In this document: piece by piece, positions 32,701-40,946 of the stretch | Position numbering within the stretch: position 1 is the stretch's first letter | How the letters are laid out: every line of letters starts with the position of its first letter | From: Cedecea lapagei | Lineage (GTDB): Bacteria > Pseudomonadota > Gammaproteobacteria > Enterobacterales > Enterobacteriaceae | Direction: 5' to 3' | DNA length: 64,000 nucleotides | Assembly (NCBI RefSeq): GCF_900635955.1 | Contig: NZ_LR134201.1 | Span: forward strand, 3,162,001 to 3,226,000 | Program-made: the position numbers and the translations under genes | Notes under the pieces: model-generated | The model's database searches: none | The model's input: the letters and a program-made list of their open reading frames with translations, nothing else | Told to the model about the DNA's origin: nothing

Positions 32701-35192
32701 GTCTGGCCGAGGAAGTTAACCTCACGCTTAAAGGTGATGCCCGTACCCGGTAAACGCCAGTCTTTTGAGGCCTTCGTCAGCCGCTCGTAGTTCTGGCGAG
32801 CCATATTCGGCTCCTCTACCGGCGCGGTAGCCGGTTCGCCCTTTTCCCACGCGCCGGCTTTGAAGACAAACGTATTGCCCTGGGTATCCAGCGCGCTGAT
32901 TTGCCCCTTCGCCGAGGTTTGTAGCGCGCTGAGTTCAGGCTGGCTGCCGTCCTCATTGGCGGGCAGGACGGCTTTCATCAGGCCATCGGCTTTTCCGCTG
33001 TTCCAGTGATTTTCCGGCAGGCTGAACAGCCCGCCCGCTTTGCTTAACAGCCAAAGCTGTTTGTCTTCGCCGAGGGCGAGATCGGTGATTTTTGAGGCGT
33101 CTTCGTTTTCGGCACTGCCCGGCGACAGCTTCTCGATTTTCTCCGCCAATGACGTCTGACTAAGGGTTTGGGTTGCACGCTGATTGCGGCGCGTGGTGGT
33201 ATCTATGTGATGAAAACCGATATCGCCCTTTTCGTTCACCGCCAGATAGCGCCGGCTGTCTATCACCGTGAATGCCTGAGCCTTCTCGGCTTTGTCCAGC
33301 CCGGCCGTCGCCAGGTCGACGCTGACGCTTTTTGTCACCTGCGGCAGGGCAAACACGTTGCTGCCGTGGTCAACTTTGTTGCTGCTCAGGTTAACCTTGA
33401 GGCGCTTTAGCTCGCCGTCTTTCATCAGCCACGGCTGGCCGTCAAGGCCGCATTGAAGCTTGTCGGCTTTTTCGTCCGAGGCGGCCCACAGGCCGGTGGT
33501 CTCATTGAAGTAATGCACTTTGCCGTCGTGGAGCGCCAGCTTTCCCAGCCGCCCGAGATCCACCACATCGTGGGCGGCTGGCGCGATCTGCGGCAGCCCT
33601 TTCTGGTAGTCCAGCACCATACTGTCGCTGAGGTTCCAGCTGCTCTGCGGCTTAAGGTCACCGCCGTGCCAGTGGAAGGTGATGGCGTGCTTCTGGTCGT
33701 ACTTATCCTTGACGATAAGATGCAGACGGTCAGTTTCATCGGCCAGCATATCTTCGACGCGGGCCTCATCGCCGACGGTGGCGGTGACGTACTGCGTGAT
33801 GTTATCCAGCAGCGGTTTATGCCGGGCTTCGCCAAAACTCAACGCCGTGCTCTGCTCGGTGGGCTTGTCGCCGCAGTGAAGACGGCCATTATTGTCCAGC
33901 GCAAACAGCAGCGGGCCATGCAGCGCCGTTTTTTTCAGCGTCATATTCTCGGGCAGCGTCAGCGCTTTAGGTTGGGGGTCGGTTGCCGCCAGGTCGGCCA
34001 CGTAGGCGACATGCGGTTTTTTCTCATCGTCGCTCATCAGCACCAGGGCATCGCGCTTCGGCCCCACCGCGTAGTGGTCAATTTTGTTCTCAAAATCGAC
34101 CTTAATCGTTTCGCCCACGACGCTGCCAAGCTGTTTATCGTCGTTAACTCGCCACAGCATGCCATCGCTCTGGCGCGACAGAGATGAGAGTTTATCGTCC
34201 TCGCCGGAAAGCGATTGCCAGGCGTTGGCGGCGCTGTCAAAGCTGTAGAGTTTTTTATCATGAAGCCGGTAGCGCGTGCCGTCGCCGTCGGTGACGCTGT
34301 CGGTGAGGCGGTCCCGCACGCCGGTTTCCGGCAGGCGCACTTTCTCCCCGCCAATGTCGACCGTCTGGCGGTCCAGCCAGGAAAGAGGCTGCGTCGCAGG
34401 CTCCAGGCTCTGACGGCGCATAAAGCCCTTGCGCTGCTGATGCGCCTCCTGCCACTCCACCTTTTGCTGGCTGTGGCTAAGGGCAATAAATACGCCGGGC
34501 TCGCTGCGCAGGGTCATCAGCCGCCCTTCTTTATCCAGCAAAACATGCTGATGCCCGTCATCGCTGGACAGATGGGTTTGATAGCGCAGGCGGTCGTGAC
34601 CGAGGGTTTCTTTCATCAGGGCATGCAGCGGGGCGGAGGTCTCCGGGGTATCAATTTCAAGACGCCCTTTCTTATCAAGCGTCAGCCGGGTTTCCAGCAG
34701 CATATTCTTTTCGGGAACCGGCTCCAGCGGCAGCTCGACAAACTGGCTGCCCGGCGTAGCCACCTTATTGCTGGGAATGACGTTCGGGTCGGAGACATCC
34801 GGCTGGCTGTAAAGACTTGCTGAGCTGACGCCGGGCTGGTCGTAGAGGCTGGGCCTGCTGGCGCTGGCCTGGCTATAAAGGCTTGGGCTGCTGGCGCGCG
34901 AAGCGTTAGCCGTCGCTGCCGCAGGCGTGGATTCTTGTGCACCGCGACGCCGCCCAAGAAAGCGGCTAAACATCCCGTTTTGCGAACGCTGCGTGGCTGC
35001 CGCGCTCTGCTTAAGCCCGCCGGGTACGGGCGCGGCGGCCTCGGTATGCAGCGATCCCGATGCAGCTTGAGTCGGTGGAGCCTTACCTTGCTTAATGGCG
35101 GAGGGTTGCGAACGCCCCTGCTGTAAACTAGCGATTTCCTGGTCGCGGATCGCACGGCCTGGTTTGATAAAAGTCGATATTCCCAATCCCAT
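29724..35192 (-). CDS. dspE: AvrE-family type III effector DspE (DspA/E)
   Basis: A giant effector of 1,822 residues, almost the length of E. amylovora DspA/E. The N-terminal 200 residues are disordered and Ser/Gln/Ala rich with three 11-residue repeats around SLYSQ/SLYDQ. A beta-propeller-like region follows (about 190-780, repeated motifs such as LFALDNNGRLHCGD and LWLLSKAGGLFSL), then a helical middle and a C-terminal region of Gly-rich beta strands (VGAGYNVLTDYNKT) ending in VKGG. AvrE proteins form water- and solute-permeable channels in plant membranes and are needed for disease in Erwinia and Pantoea. AAGGGG precedes the ATG. No frameshift is seen over 5.5 kb, so it is probably functional. 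Confidence 0.96.
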   Translation of the reverse strand: MGLGISTFIKPGRAIRDQEIASLQQGRSQPSAIKQGKAPPTQAASGSLHTEAAAPVPGGLKQSAAATQRSQNGMFSRFLGRRRGAQESTPAAATANASRASSPSLYSQASASRPSLYDQPGVSSASLYSQPDVSDPNVIPSNKVATPGSQFVELPLEPVPEKNMLLETRLTLDKKGRLEIDTPETSAPLHALMKETLGHDRLRYQTHLSSDDGHQHVLLDKEGRLMTLRSEPGVFIALSHSQQKVEWQEAHQQRKGFMRRQSLEPATQPLSWLDRQTVDIGGEKVRLPETGVRDRLTDSVTDGDGTRYRLHDKKLYSFDSAANAWQSLSGEDDKLSSLSRQSDGMLWRVNDDKQLGSVVGETIKVDFENKIDHYAVGPKRDALVLMSDDEKKPHVAYVADLAATDPQPKALTLPENMTLKKTALHGPLLFALDNNGRLHCGDKPTEQSTALSFGEARHKPLLDNITQYVTATVGDEARVEDMLADETDRLHLIVKDKYDQKHAITFHWHGGDLKPQSSWNLSDSMVLDYQKGLPQIAPAAHDVVDLGRLGKLALHDGKVHYFNETTGLWAASDEKADKLQCGLDGQPWLMKDGELKRLKVNLSSNKVDHGSNVFALPQVTKSVSVDLATAGLDKAEKAQAFTVIDSRRYLAVNEKGDIGFHHIDTTTRRNQRATQTLSQTSLAEKIEKLSPGSAENEDASKITDLALGEDKQLWLLSKAGGLFSLPENHWNSGKADGLMKAVLPANEDGSQPELSALQTSAKGQISALDTQGNTFVFKAGAWEKGEPATAPVEEPNMARQNYERLTKASKDWRLPGTGITFKREVNFLGQTGQDGKQVRTSFRTRLSTFAFRPSLEWPRPMKTAVYSLQHRYAGREGLKDVYQQQGELTRQLKALSQQPSRKAPQPGLSQRIEIMSGETARQWQPQEKALLDEISSFARQLSDSSAHYCEQIGQHYGVRDERRQAATPSRFGLNHSSSGTLNPSSSRQDNLTGQLSELLRRYPADKSNHAGAIVAELEARNITLNHQKEQVPMGRQRDIHDDIGLVKSRVMLDVLTLKSLHDSVDELQQASLLSEPQRSTKMTEIAGKVARLRDTEWGGNVIKTVTTQGFGNHKSLEANYDAIKAMTKAFSKENHGVNINTKTVMQAESQREMQDKMVSTVLSLESGENLAFSRTYGASATATVAPGTQVIAGVGGRVGADRGYTMSFSRSDTGINVSFGRTGAVSATGIVGAGYNVLTDYNKTHKTYLDGDHKHPLSQGVRLGAGVTLGGQLQSQHGVSFELAEHEIPGFIEQLAGGTLDPLEFLNRGANHSVKNGATQSFSVDINAAALASVGFPFTDSHEKDFPTSARLGGGVYANTNLLAGSRERTDSRNAEGQGVSHSDHRLRAFNQMNAGANIAIPVSTTIQPKRKDPFSVGVGVGASVQLSINNRTTHSLTVDLKNAQPVEGVHLEKLMTTLGKQFTDSASTQLLAKLKEEPKEGELPISVADKLSQLDAHFTRWYPPVENAKARRPLLDTLQQLTVRQQQADSLSVQTTQPEPTNAEVDALIDGLKGEFTDLASRKLLSDLTPVEGAPRLPMSASERLEKLENHFARFIPPSRHHELTGNGPQAALQSLQQTVRQQNAVVSQQQLVNKAEYQSTYKNLSRIDSNGLFHFVRHFMEGEFSPSNADRITQMMGEDYRLKALLRELQDNSSSQAVVSLELKTKPREKLADQWANHTVTQDSIVDLLKDRDKLRLKSIAFTKTQSKSDGFSTPSFLLGGSNGVSLSMNENLGTINFSYGEDDSAPLSYTIDGGVAQAEKEVKSALRDAAEAGFMVKGG

Positions 35193-35231
35193 TCTGTTAC
35201 CCCTTAACAGTCAAACAGGTTCTCCATTCAG

Positions 35232-35259
35232 TAGGTGGTAAGAAATCAGTTCCGGTTCC
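35232..35259 (-). promoter_or_regulatory. hrp box of dspE-dspF
   Basis: Minus strand GGAACC, 15-nt spacer, CCACCTA: full consensus, 40 bp before dspE. It is the rightmost type III signal in the window. Confidence 0.93.
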
Positions 35260-35468
35260 GGGATAAATTTTTTTCATCACTGGGAAATATTAAAAAAACC
35301 AGAGCTGGCAAGGCCTGCGCGACCGTTTTCGCACCAATTAAAATCAGAAAAAACCGATAGCGCGGCCATTTATCCCGGCAGAATGTCGCGGCAGATTGAC
35401 CCATGACAAGGTCAGCGGTCGTCGCCGCTCTCTATAATCGGCCTCCTTACGCACAGGGATAAACAATC

Positions 35469-36590
35469 GTGGATTATCAACTCAATATTAACTGGCCAGA
35501 GTTTATGGAAACTTACTGGCAGAAAAAGCCGGTAGTACTCAAAAACGCGCTGCCGGATTTTGTCGACCCCATTACGCCCGACGAGCTCGCAGGCCTTGCA
35601 ATGGAGAACGAAGTCGACAGCAGACTGGTCAGTTTTAAAGATGGCCGCTGGCACGCCAGCAACGGGCCGTTTGAGCACTTTGATAATCTTGGCGAAACCG
35701 GCTGGTCGCTGCTGGCGCAGGCCGTCAACCACTGGCACGAGCCTGCCGCCGCGCTGGTGCGCCCTTTCCGCGTGCTGCCGGACTGGCGGCTGGACGATCT
35801 GATGATCTCGTTTTCCGTGCCGGGCGGCGGCGTTGGCCCGCATATTGATAACTACGACGTTTTCATCATTCAGGGCATGGGCAGCCGCCGCTGGCGCGTG
35901 GGCGATAAGCTGCCGCTTAAGCAGTTTTGCCCGCATCCGGCGCTGCTGCACGTTGAGCCGTTTACCCCGATTATCGACGAAGATTTAGCCCCGGGGGATA
36001 TCCTCTACATCCCGCCTGGCTTCCCGCACGACGGCTTTACCCATGAAACGGCCCTCAACTATTCAGTTGGTTTCCGGGGGCCAAACAGCCGCGATTTAAT
36101 CAGCAGCTTTGCGGATTACGTGCTGGAGAACGACCTGGGTGGCGATCACTACAGCGACCCGGATCTCACCTGCAGGGCAAACCCGGGCAAAGTAGAAGAC
36201 CACGAGCTTGAACGCCTGCGCAGCATGATGACGACGCTGATCGGCCAGCCGGAAGCGTTTAACCAATGGTTCGGTAGCTTTGTCACCACGCCTCGCCACG
36301 AATTGGATATCGCCTCCGTCGAGCCACCTTATGAGCCGGAAGAAGTGGCTGCGGCGCTGGCTGGCGGAGAGGTGCTGATCCGCCTTAGCGGGCTTCGCGT
36401 GCTGCAGGTTGGCGAGCATTTCTACGCCAACAGCGAGCCGCTGGGCGTCACCGATCGGACTGCGGCCGTCGCGCTATGCCGCTACACCCGGCTGACTAAA
36501 GCCGAGCTGGGCGCAGCTGGCGGAGACGCCGAATTCATCAGCCAGCTGACGGCGCTGATCAACCAGGGATACTGGTACTTCGAAGATTAA
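35469..36590 (+). CDS. roxA: Ribosomal protein L16 arginine hydroxylase RoxA (YcfD)
   Basis: A 373-residue JmjC/cupin 2-oxoglutarate- and Fe(II)-dependent oxygenase, the same length as E. coli RoxA, which hydroxylates Arg81 of L16. The HxD iron motif is GPHIDNYDVFIIQG, and the distal His is in PGFPHDGFTHE. After the cupin comes the C-terminal winged-helix and dimerization part. In E. coli it lies near phoPQ/purB; here it adjoins the type III island on one side and yohO on the other. Confidence 0.95.
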   Translation: MDYQLNINWPEFMETYWQKKPVVLKNALPDFVDPITPDELAGLAMENEVDSRLVSFKDGRWHASNGPFEHFDNLGETGWSLLAQAVNHWHEPAAALVRPFRVLPDWRLDDLMISFSVPGGGVGPHIDNYDVFIIQGMGSRRWRVGDKLPLKQFCPHPALLHVEPFTPIIDEDLAPGDILYIPPGFPHDGFTHETALNYSVGFRGPNSRDLISSFADYVLENDLGGDHYSDPDLTCRANPGKVEDHELERLRSMMTTLIGQPEAFNQWFGSFVTTPRHELDIASVEPPYEPEEVAAALAGGEVLIRLSGLRVLQVGEHFYANSEPLGVTDRTAAVALCRYTRLTKAELGAAGGDAEFISQLTALINQGYWYFED

Positions 36591-36604
36591 GTTTACCCGC
36601 CTGA

Positions 36605-36630
36605 AAACCTGGCTGCTTAAGGCCAGGTTT
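36605..36630 (+). terminator. Probable terminator of roxA
   Basis: 9-bp stem AAACCTGGC/GCCAGGTTT with 8-nt loop, 14 bp after the stop; the T tract is short. Confidence 0.6.
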
Positions 36631-36733
36631 CACTAGCTCCCGTACCGGTGAACGGAATCACTGCGCAGCGAAAGATATCTGTGGAAGATTTGAAAGGAAA
36701 ATCTGACTAAAAACGATCAAGCCGTTGCCCGGC

Positions 36734-36771
36734 GGCGAAAAGAGGGAAAACCGGGTTTTTCCCTCTTCGCC
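36734..36771. repeat. Stable stem-loop between roxA and yohO
   Basis: Arms GGCGAAAAGAGGGAAAA and TTTTTCCCTCTTCGCC pair over 15 or more bases around CCGGG. It could be a second terminator or an insulating hairpin upstream of the yohO promoter. Confidence 0.6.
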
Positions 36772-36802
36772 ACAATCAAAGGTTCATTAACAACCCCGCT
36801 TC

Positions 36803-36838
36803 CCTTTATAATCGCTCCGTTAACAAACGGAGCAACGG
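36803..36838 (+). promoter_or_regulatory. yohO promoter -10 region and leader hairpin covering the ribosome site
   Basis: TATAAT lies at 36807-36812. Right after it, GCTCCGTT (36814-36821) pairs with AACGGAGC (36826-36833) over a 4-nt loop. The right arm contains the GGAG ribosome-binding site of yohO, so the hairpin would hide it. Confidence 0.5.
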
Positions 36839-36946
36839 ATGAAACTGTCAAAAATTGCCCTTGTGGGCGGAATGCTTGTTATGGCGGTCGGCGGTATCGG
36901 CGGCGTGATGCTGGTCGGCTATATCGTTATTTTGCATGGCGCGTAA
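36839..36946 (+). CDS. yohO: Small membrane protein YohO
   Basis: A 35-residue single-span protein, MKLSKIALVGGMLVMAVGGI then GGVMLVGYIVILHGA, closely matching E. coli YohO in length, the GGIGGVML core and position beside yehW. Function is unknown. Its 3' end overlaps the end of yehW by 20 bp in the convergent direction. Confidence 0.88.
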   Translation: MKLSKIALVGGMLVMAVGGIGGVMLVGYIVILHGA

Positions 36947-37658
36947 TGTAGCCTTCCAGGCGTTCAAACAGGCGGTCGGTGACAATTGCCGCCAGCGCCA
37001 CCAGCACGGCCCCCTGAATCACGTAGGCGGTATTAAAGCCGCTAAGCCCGATAATAATTGGTGACCCCAGCGTATTGGCTCCGACAGTGGAGGCAATCGT
37101 CGCGGTGCCGATATTAATGATCACCGACGTTCTTATCCCAGCCAGAATCACCGGGGCGGCGAGCGGCAGCTCCACCTTTCGCAGCATCTGCCAGCGGCTC
37201 ATCCCGACCCCAAGCGCAATTTCACGTGCGGACTCGGGCACCGCGCCGATGCCCGCCAGCGTGCCCTGTAAAATCGGCAGCAGGCCGTAGATCACCAGCG
37301 CGATAATCGCCGGCTCTTGCCCAAAGCCCATCACCGGCACCGCTACGGCCAGCACGGCAACCGGCGGGAAGGTTTGCCCGGCGGCGGTAATTGTCTCCAC
37401 CAGCGAGCGAAACTCTTCTCCCGCCGGACGAGTGACCAGAATCCCCAGCCCCACGCCAATAACCACCGCAACCACGCTGGAAATGCCCACTAACGTTAAG
37501 TGCGCCAGCGCCAGAGAGGTGAAGCTGTCCTGCTGGTACATCGGCCTCGTCAACTGCGGAAACAGCCAGCTAAACAGCCCGCTGGTGTAGGGCATCAGCA
37601 CCAGCAGCGCGACAAAAAGCGCGATAAGCCACAGCAAAGGATCACGCAGCAGGCGCAT
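36927..37658 (-). CDS. yehW: ABC importer permease YehW (OsmW)
   Basis: A 243-residue permease of the OpuCB type with about six membrane segments and the EAA-type loop EIALGVGMSRWQMLRKVELP. It is one of two membrane subunits of the OsmU (YehZYXW) importer for glycine betaine and choline-O-sulfate-like osmoprotectants. Last gene of the four-gene operon; its start overlaps the end of yehX. Confidence 0.92.
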   Translation of the reverse strand: MRLLRDPLLWLIALFVALLVLMPYTSGLFSWLFPQLTRPMYQQDSFTSLALAHLTLVGISSVVAVVIGVGLGILVTRPAGEEFRSLVETITAAGQTFPPVAVLAVAVPVMGFGQEPAIIALVIYGLLPILQGTLAGIGAVPESAREIALGVGMSRWQMLRKVELPLAAPVILAGIRTSVIINIGTATIASTVGANTLGSPIIIGLSGFNTAYVIQGAVLVALAAIVTDRLFERLEGYITRHAK

Positions 37659-38586
37659 TTTCCCTCCTCACTAAATCGCTAAAGTGCAGCACGCCGCAGG
37701 GCTGATTTTGCGCATCCACCACCGGCAGCTGCTGGCACTGGCGGTCGATAAACAGCGACAGCGCTTCACGCAGCGTCATGTCAGCCCGGATAGGCTCCCC
37801 TTCCATGCGCTCATCGGCACGAATGCTGTCCGCCACGTGGCGCAGCGACAGCAGCCTGACGCCAAGCTCGCTACGGCCAAAGAAATCGCGCACAAAATCA
37901 TTTGCCGGGTTGGTCAGCAGCTCCAGCGGCGTTCCCTGCTGAATCACTTTGCCGCCGTCCATCAGCACGATGTTGTCCGCAAGGGTCAGCGCCTCGTCGA
38001 TATCGTGCGTCACCAGCACGATGGTGCGTCCAAGTAGCTGATGAATACGGATCATTTCCTGCTGTAACGTCGCGCGCGTCACCGGATCAAGGGCGCCAAA
38101 AGGTTCATCCATCAGCAGCACTTCAGGGTCAGCCGCCAGCGCGCGGGCCACGCCCACACGCTGCTGCTGCCCGCCGGAAAGCTGGTGCGGATAACGGTCT
38201 CGGAACTGTGCGGCGTCCAGGCCCAGCAGCTCCAGCAGCTCGTCAATACGTTCTGCTACCCTCGCCTTCGGCCACTTCAGCAGCTCGGGCACCGTGGCAA
38301 TGTTCTGCGCTACCGTCCAGTGGGGAAACAGGCCGATAGACTGGATGGCATAGCCCATGCGGCGGCGAAGCACCTTAGGATCGAAGCGGCGAATCTCCTC
38401 CCCGGCAAAGCGGATAAGCCCTTCGTCGTGCTCCACCAGGCGGTTGATCATCTTCAGCGTGGTGGACTTTCCTGAACCGGAGGTGCCGATCAGCACGGTG
38501 AACTGCCCTTCGCGAATGTTCAGCGTCAAATCACTGACCGCCGCTTCGCCATGGAAGTATTTGCTGACGCGATCGAACTCGATCAT
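37642..38586 (-). CDS. yehX: ABC importer ATPase YehX (OsmV)
   Basis: A 314-residue ATPase with Walker A GTSGSGKSTTLKM, signature LSGGQQQRVGVARAL, Walker B VLLMDEPFGALD, H-loop LVTHDIDEAL, and a C-terminal CBS-like segment (ADMTLREALSLFIDRQCQQL) that senses ionic strength in related importers. The start overlaps the yehY stop (TAATG on the minus strand). Confidence 0.94.
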   Translation of the reverse strand: MIEFDRVSKYFHGEAAVSDLTLNIREGQFTVLIGTSGSGKSTTLKMINRLVEHDEGLIRFAGEEIRRFDPKVLRRRMGYAIQSIGLFPHWTVAQNIATVPELLKWPKARVAERIDELLELLGLDAAQFRDRYPHQLSGGQQQRVGVARALAADPEVLLMDEPFGALDPVTRATLQQEMIRIHQLLGRTIVLVTHDIDEALTLADNIVLMDGGKVIQQGTPLELLTNPANDFVRDFFGRSELGVRLLSLRHVADSIRADERMEGEPIRADMTLREALSLFIDRQCQQLPVVDAQNQPCGVLHFSDLVRRENAPAA

Positions 38587-39737
38587 TATTTTGCCTCCAG
38601 CAGAGAAATAAACAGCTTAAACAGCGCGTCGATGACCACCGCCAGCGCGATCACCGGCATGACGCCAAGCAGAACCAGATCCAGCGCGCTGCTCAGCAGC
38701 CCCTGGAAAATAATCGAACCAAATCCGCCGGCGCCAATCAGCGCGGCAATCACCGCCATCCCGATAGTTTGCACGCAGACGACCCGCAGGCTGCGCAGCA
38801 GCACCGGCAAGGCAAGAGGCACTTCGGCCCGCCAAAAGATTTGAGCACGAGACATGCCCATCCCCTGTGCGCTTTCCACAATATTACGCGGCACCTGCTG
38901 CAAGCCTGCCACGACGCCGCGCACAAGCGGAAGCAGCGCATAAAGCACCAGCGCGATCAGCGCGGGCGCTACGCCAATGCCGCTTACGCCGATTTTCCCC
39001 AGCCACGGCAGCCATGTGGCAAGGCCAGCCAGCGGCGCAATTAGCAAGCCGAACAGCGCCACGGATGGCACCGTCTGAATCACATTCAGCAGCGGAAATA
39101 CGCCGGACTGCCAGGTCGGACGGTGGTAGCAAAGGATCCCCAGCGGAACGCCGATCAGCAACGCCGGCACCAGCGTACCCACCAGCAGCGCCAGATGGCG
39201 ACTCAGGGCATCGTCAAAGACGTCCTGCCGGTTGACGTACTCTTTCATCAACGAAAGATCGCTGAAGTAGCCGCTCACCAGCAGCGCAACGGGCACAATC
39301 CAGATTTGCAGGTTCAGCAGCAGGCGCCACAGCGGGCTTGCGGTGAGGCGGTTAGCCGCATCGGCACACAGCAGCAGGCTTAACGCTAACATCAGCCACA
39401 GGCCGCTGCCGGGGGAGGTTCGGGCCAGCGAGCTGCCTTCCAGCGCGAATTGACTCGCGCTGTTGCCCATCAGCAGCAGCAGGCCAATAAACAGCAGCTC
39501 TCCCGCCACAATGGTCGCCAGAAGCGCAAGAGGACGCCCCGGCGCCAGCGTCAGGCCAGCCAAAACAAGAAGAGGAAGCGCGAGCCAGTAGTGAAGCGTT
39601 CCGGGAAGCTGGGTGATGCCAAACGGTTCACCGGAAACCAGGCGGTTAGGCGCATTGTTGATGATCGGGAGCAACATCAAGGCTGCCGCCAGCAGTAACA
39701 CCAGCAGCAGCAGTACCCTGTTATGAATTTTTAGCAA
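38586..39737 (-). CDS. yehY: ABC importer permease YehY (OsmY-type subunit)
   Basis: A 383-residue permease, longer than YehW through an N-terminal extension of about five extra membrane segments. The C-terminal half holds the transport core with the loop NIVESAQGMGMSRAQIFWRA. It lies between the binding protein and the ATPase gene as in E. coli. Confidence 0.93.
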   Translation of the reverse strand: MLKIHNRVLLLLVLLLAAALMLLPIINNAPNRLVSGEPFGITQLPGTLHYWLALPLLVLAGLTLAPGRPLALLATIVAGELLFIGLLLLMGNSASQFALEGSSLARTSPGSGLWLMLALSLLLCADAANRLTASPLWRLLLNLQIWIVPVALLVSGYFSDLSLMKEYVNRQDVFDDALSRHLALLVGTLVPALLIGVPLGILCYHRPTWQSGVFPLLNVIQTVPSVALFGLLIAPLAGLATWLPWLGKIGVSGIGVAPALIALVLYALLPLVRGVVAGLQQVPRNIVESAQGMGMSRAQIFWRAEVPLALPVLLRSLRVVCVQTIGMAVIAALIGAGGFGSIIFQGLLSSALDLVLLGVMPVIALAVVIDALFKLFISLLEAK

Positions 39738-39753
39738 ACGTCATTCCAGCAGG

Positions 39754-40665
39754 CTATTTAACGAAGCCTTTTTGTTTTAAGTAATCGGCAGCCACTTTTT
39801 TGGCATCCTGACCTTCTACCGCAATCTTCGCGTTCAGCTGCTGCAGCGTTTTCTGGTCAAGAGAAGTGAATACCGGTTTCAGCCAGTCGGCAATCTGCGG
39901 ATATTCTTTCAGCACGGCTTCACGCACCACGGCGGTTGGCGCAGAGACGGCCTGTACGCCTTTCGGGTCGGTCAGCGTTTCCAGCCCCAGCGCCGCCACC
40001 GGGCCGTCGGTGCCGTAGGCCATCGCGGCGTTAACGCCGGAGGTCTGCTGCGCGGCGGCTTTAATGGTTACCGCCGTATCCCCACCGGCGAGCGACAGCA
40101 GCTGGCTCTGTTCCAGCTTAAAGCCGTAGGCTTTTTCAAAGGCCGGCAACGCATCGGAACGCTCAATAAACTCGGCGGAAGCCGCAAGCTTAAAGGTGCC
40201 GCCTTTTTTCAGGTACTCGCTGAGATCGGCCAGCGAAACCAGATGATTTTTCTCCGCCAGATCCTTACGTACCGCGATGGTGTAAGTGTTGTTGGCCGGT
40301 GCCGGCGTCAGCCACACCAGGTGGTTTTTGTCGTAGTCGAGCTGCTTAACTTTTTCATAGCCCTTTTGAGCATCTTTCCACGCCGGATCGTTTTCCGTTT
40401 TAAAGAAGAACGCACCGTTGCCGGTATATTCAGGGTAAATATCCAGCTCGCCGGAGGTGATCGCCCCGCGGACAACAGGCGTGGTGCCGAGCTGAACCTT
40501 GTTGATGGTCTTCACATCATGGCTTTCAAGCACCTGTAAAATAATGTTGCCAAGCAGCGAGCCTTCGGTATCGATTTTCGAGCCCACTTTCACCGGATCC
40601 GCCGCCTGCGCGCCTGTCGCCAGCATCACTAACCCTGCCAAACCCCATCGTGTTGATAAGTTCAT
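39754..40665 (-). CDS. osmF: Osmoprotectant-binding protein OsmF (YehZ)
   Basis: A 303-residue periplasmic binding protein: signal peptide to about residue 21 (ATGAQAADPVKVGS), then an OpuAC-type fold with SGELDIYPEYTGNGAFFF, the tyrosine/aspartate segment that lines the betaine pocket. First gene of the osmU operon, which is sigma-S dependent in E. coli. About 280 bp separate it from the divergent glutamine synthetase-like gene. Confidence 0.94.
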   Translation of the reverse strand: MNLSTRWGLAGLVMLATGAQAADPVKVGSKIDTEGSLLGNIILQVLESHDVKTINKVQLGTTPVVRGAITSGELDIYPEYTGNGAFFFKTENDPAWKDAQKGYEKVKQLDYDKNHLVWLTPAPANNTYTIAVRKDLAEKNHLVSLADLSEYLKKGGTFKLAASAEFIERSDALPAFEKAYGFKLEQSQLLSLAGGDTAVTIKAAAQQTSGVNAAMAYGTDGPVAALGLETLTDPKGVQAVSAPTAVVREAVLKEYPQIADWLKPVFTSLDQKTLQQLNAKIAVEGQDAKKVAADYLKQKGFVK

Positions 40666-40946
40666 AGTTATTCCTCGTTGTTCTTTACTTAAAAATCATG
40701 CAGTAAACAAAGGATAGCTGAGTTTGAATCAGCGGGGGAAAGCACTAAGCGGAATATGATATGCGAAGTCGTTTGCACAGCCTGGCAAACAGAGATCCCG
40801 TGTCGGTCAGCCATTCCACCCGGCTAAATCCCTACTCTCAATGCCATTTATACTTTTTTTACCCGCCGCTTTTGCATTTTTACCTTCTTTTTATATGCCA
40901 GCGAATATGCTCTTTTCGTCGCCGAGAGGCTCTGATAAAGACTGCC
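40666..40946. promoter_or_regulatory. Divergent promoter region osmF / glutamine synthetase-like gene
   Basis: Carries the promoters of both units by position. I could not pick out reliable -10/-35 pairs or an operator. The 40761-40946 part is open in the frame of the downstream gene but reads as noncoding leader. Confidence 0.4.
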
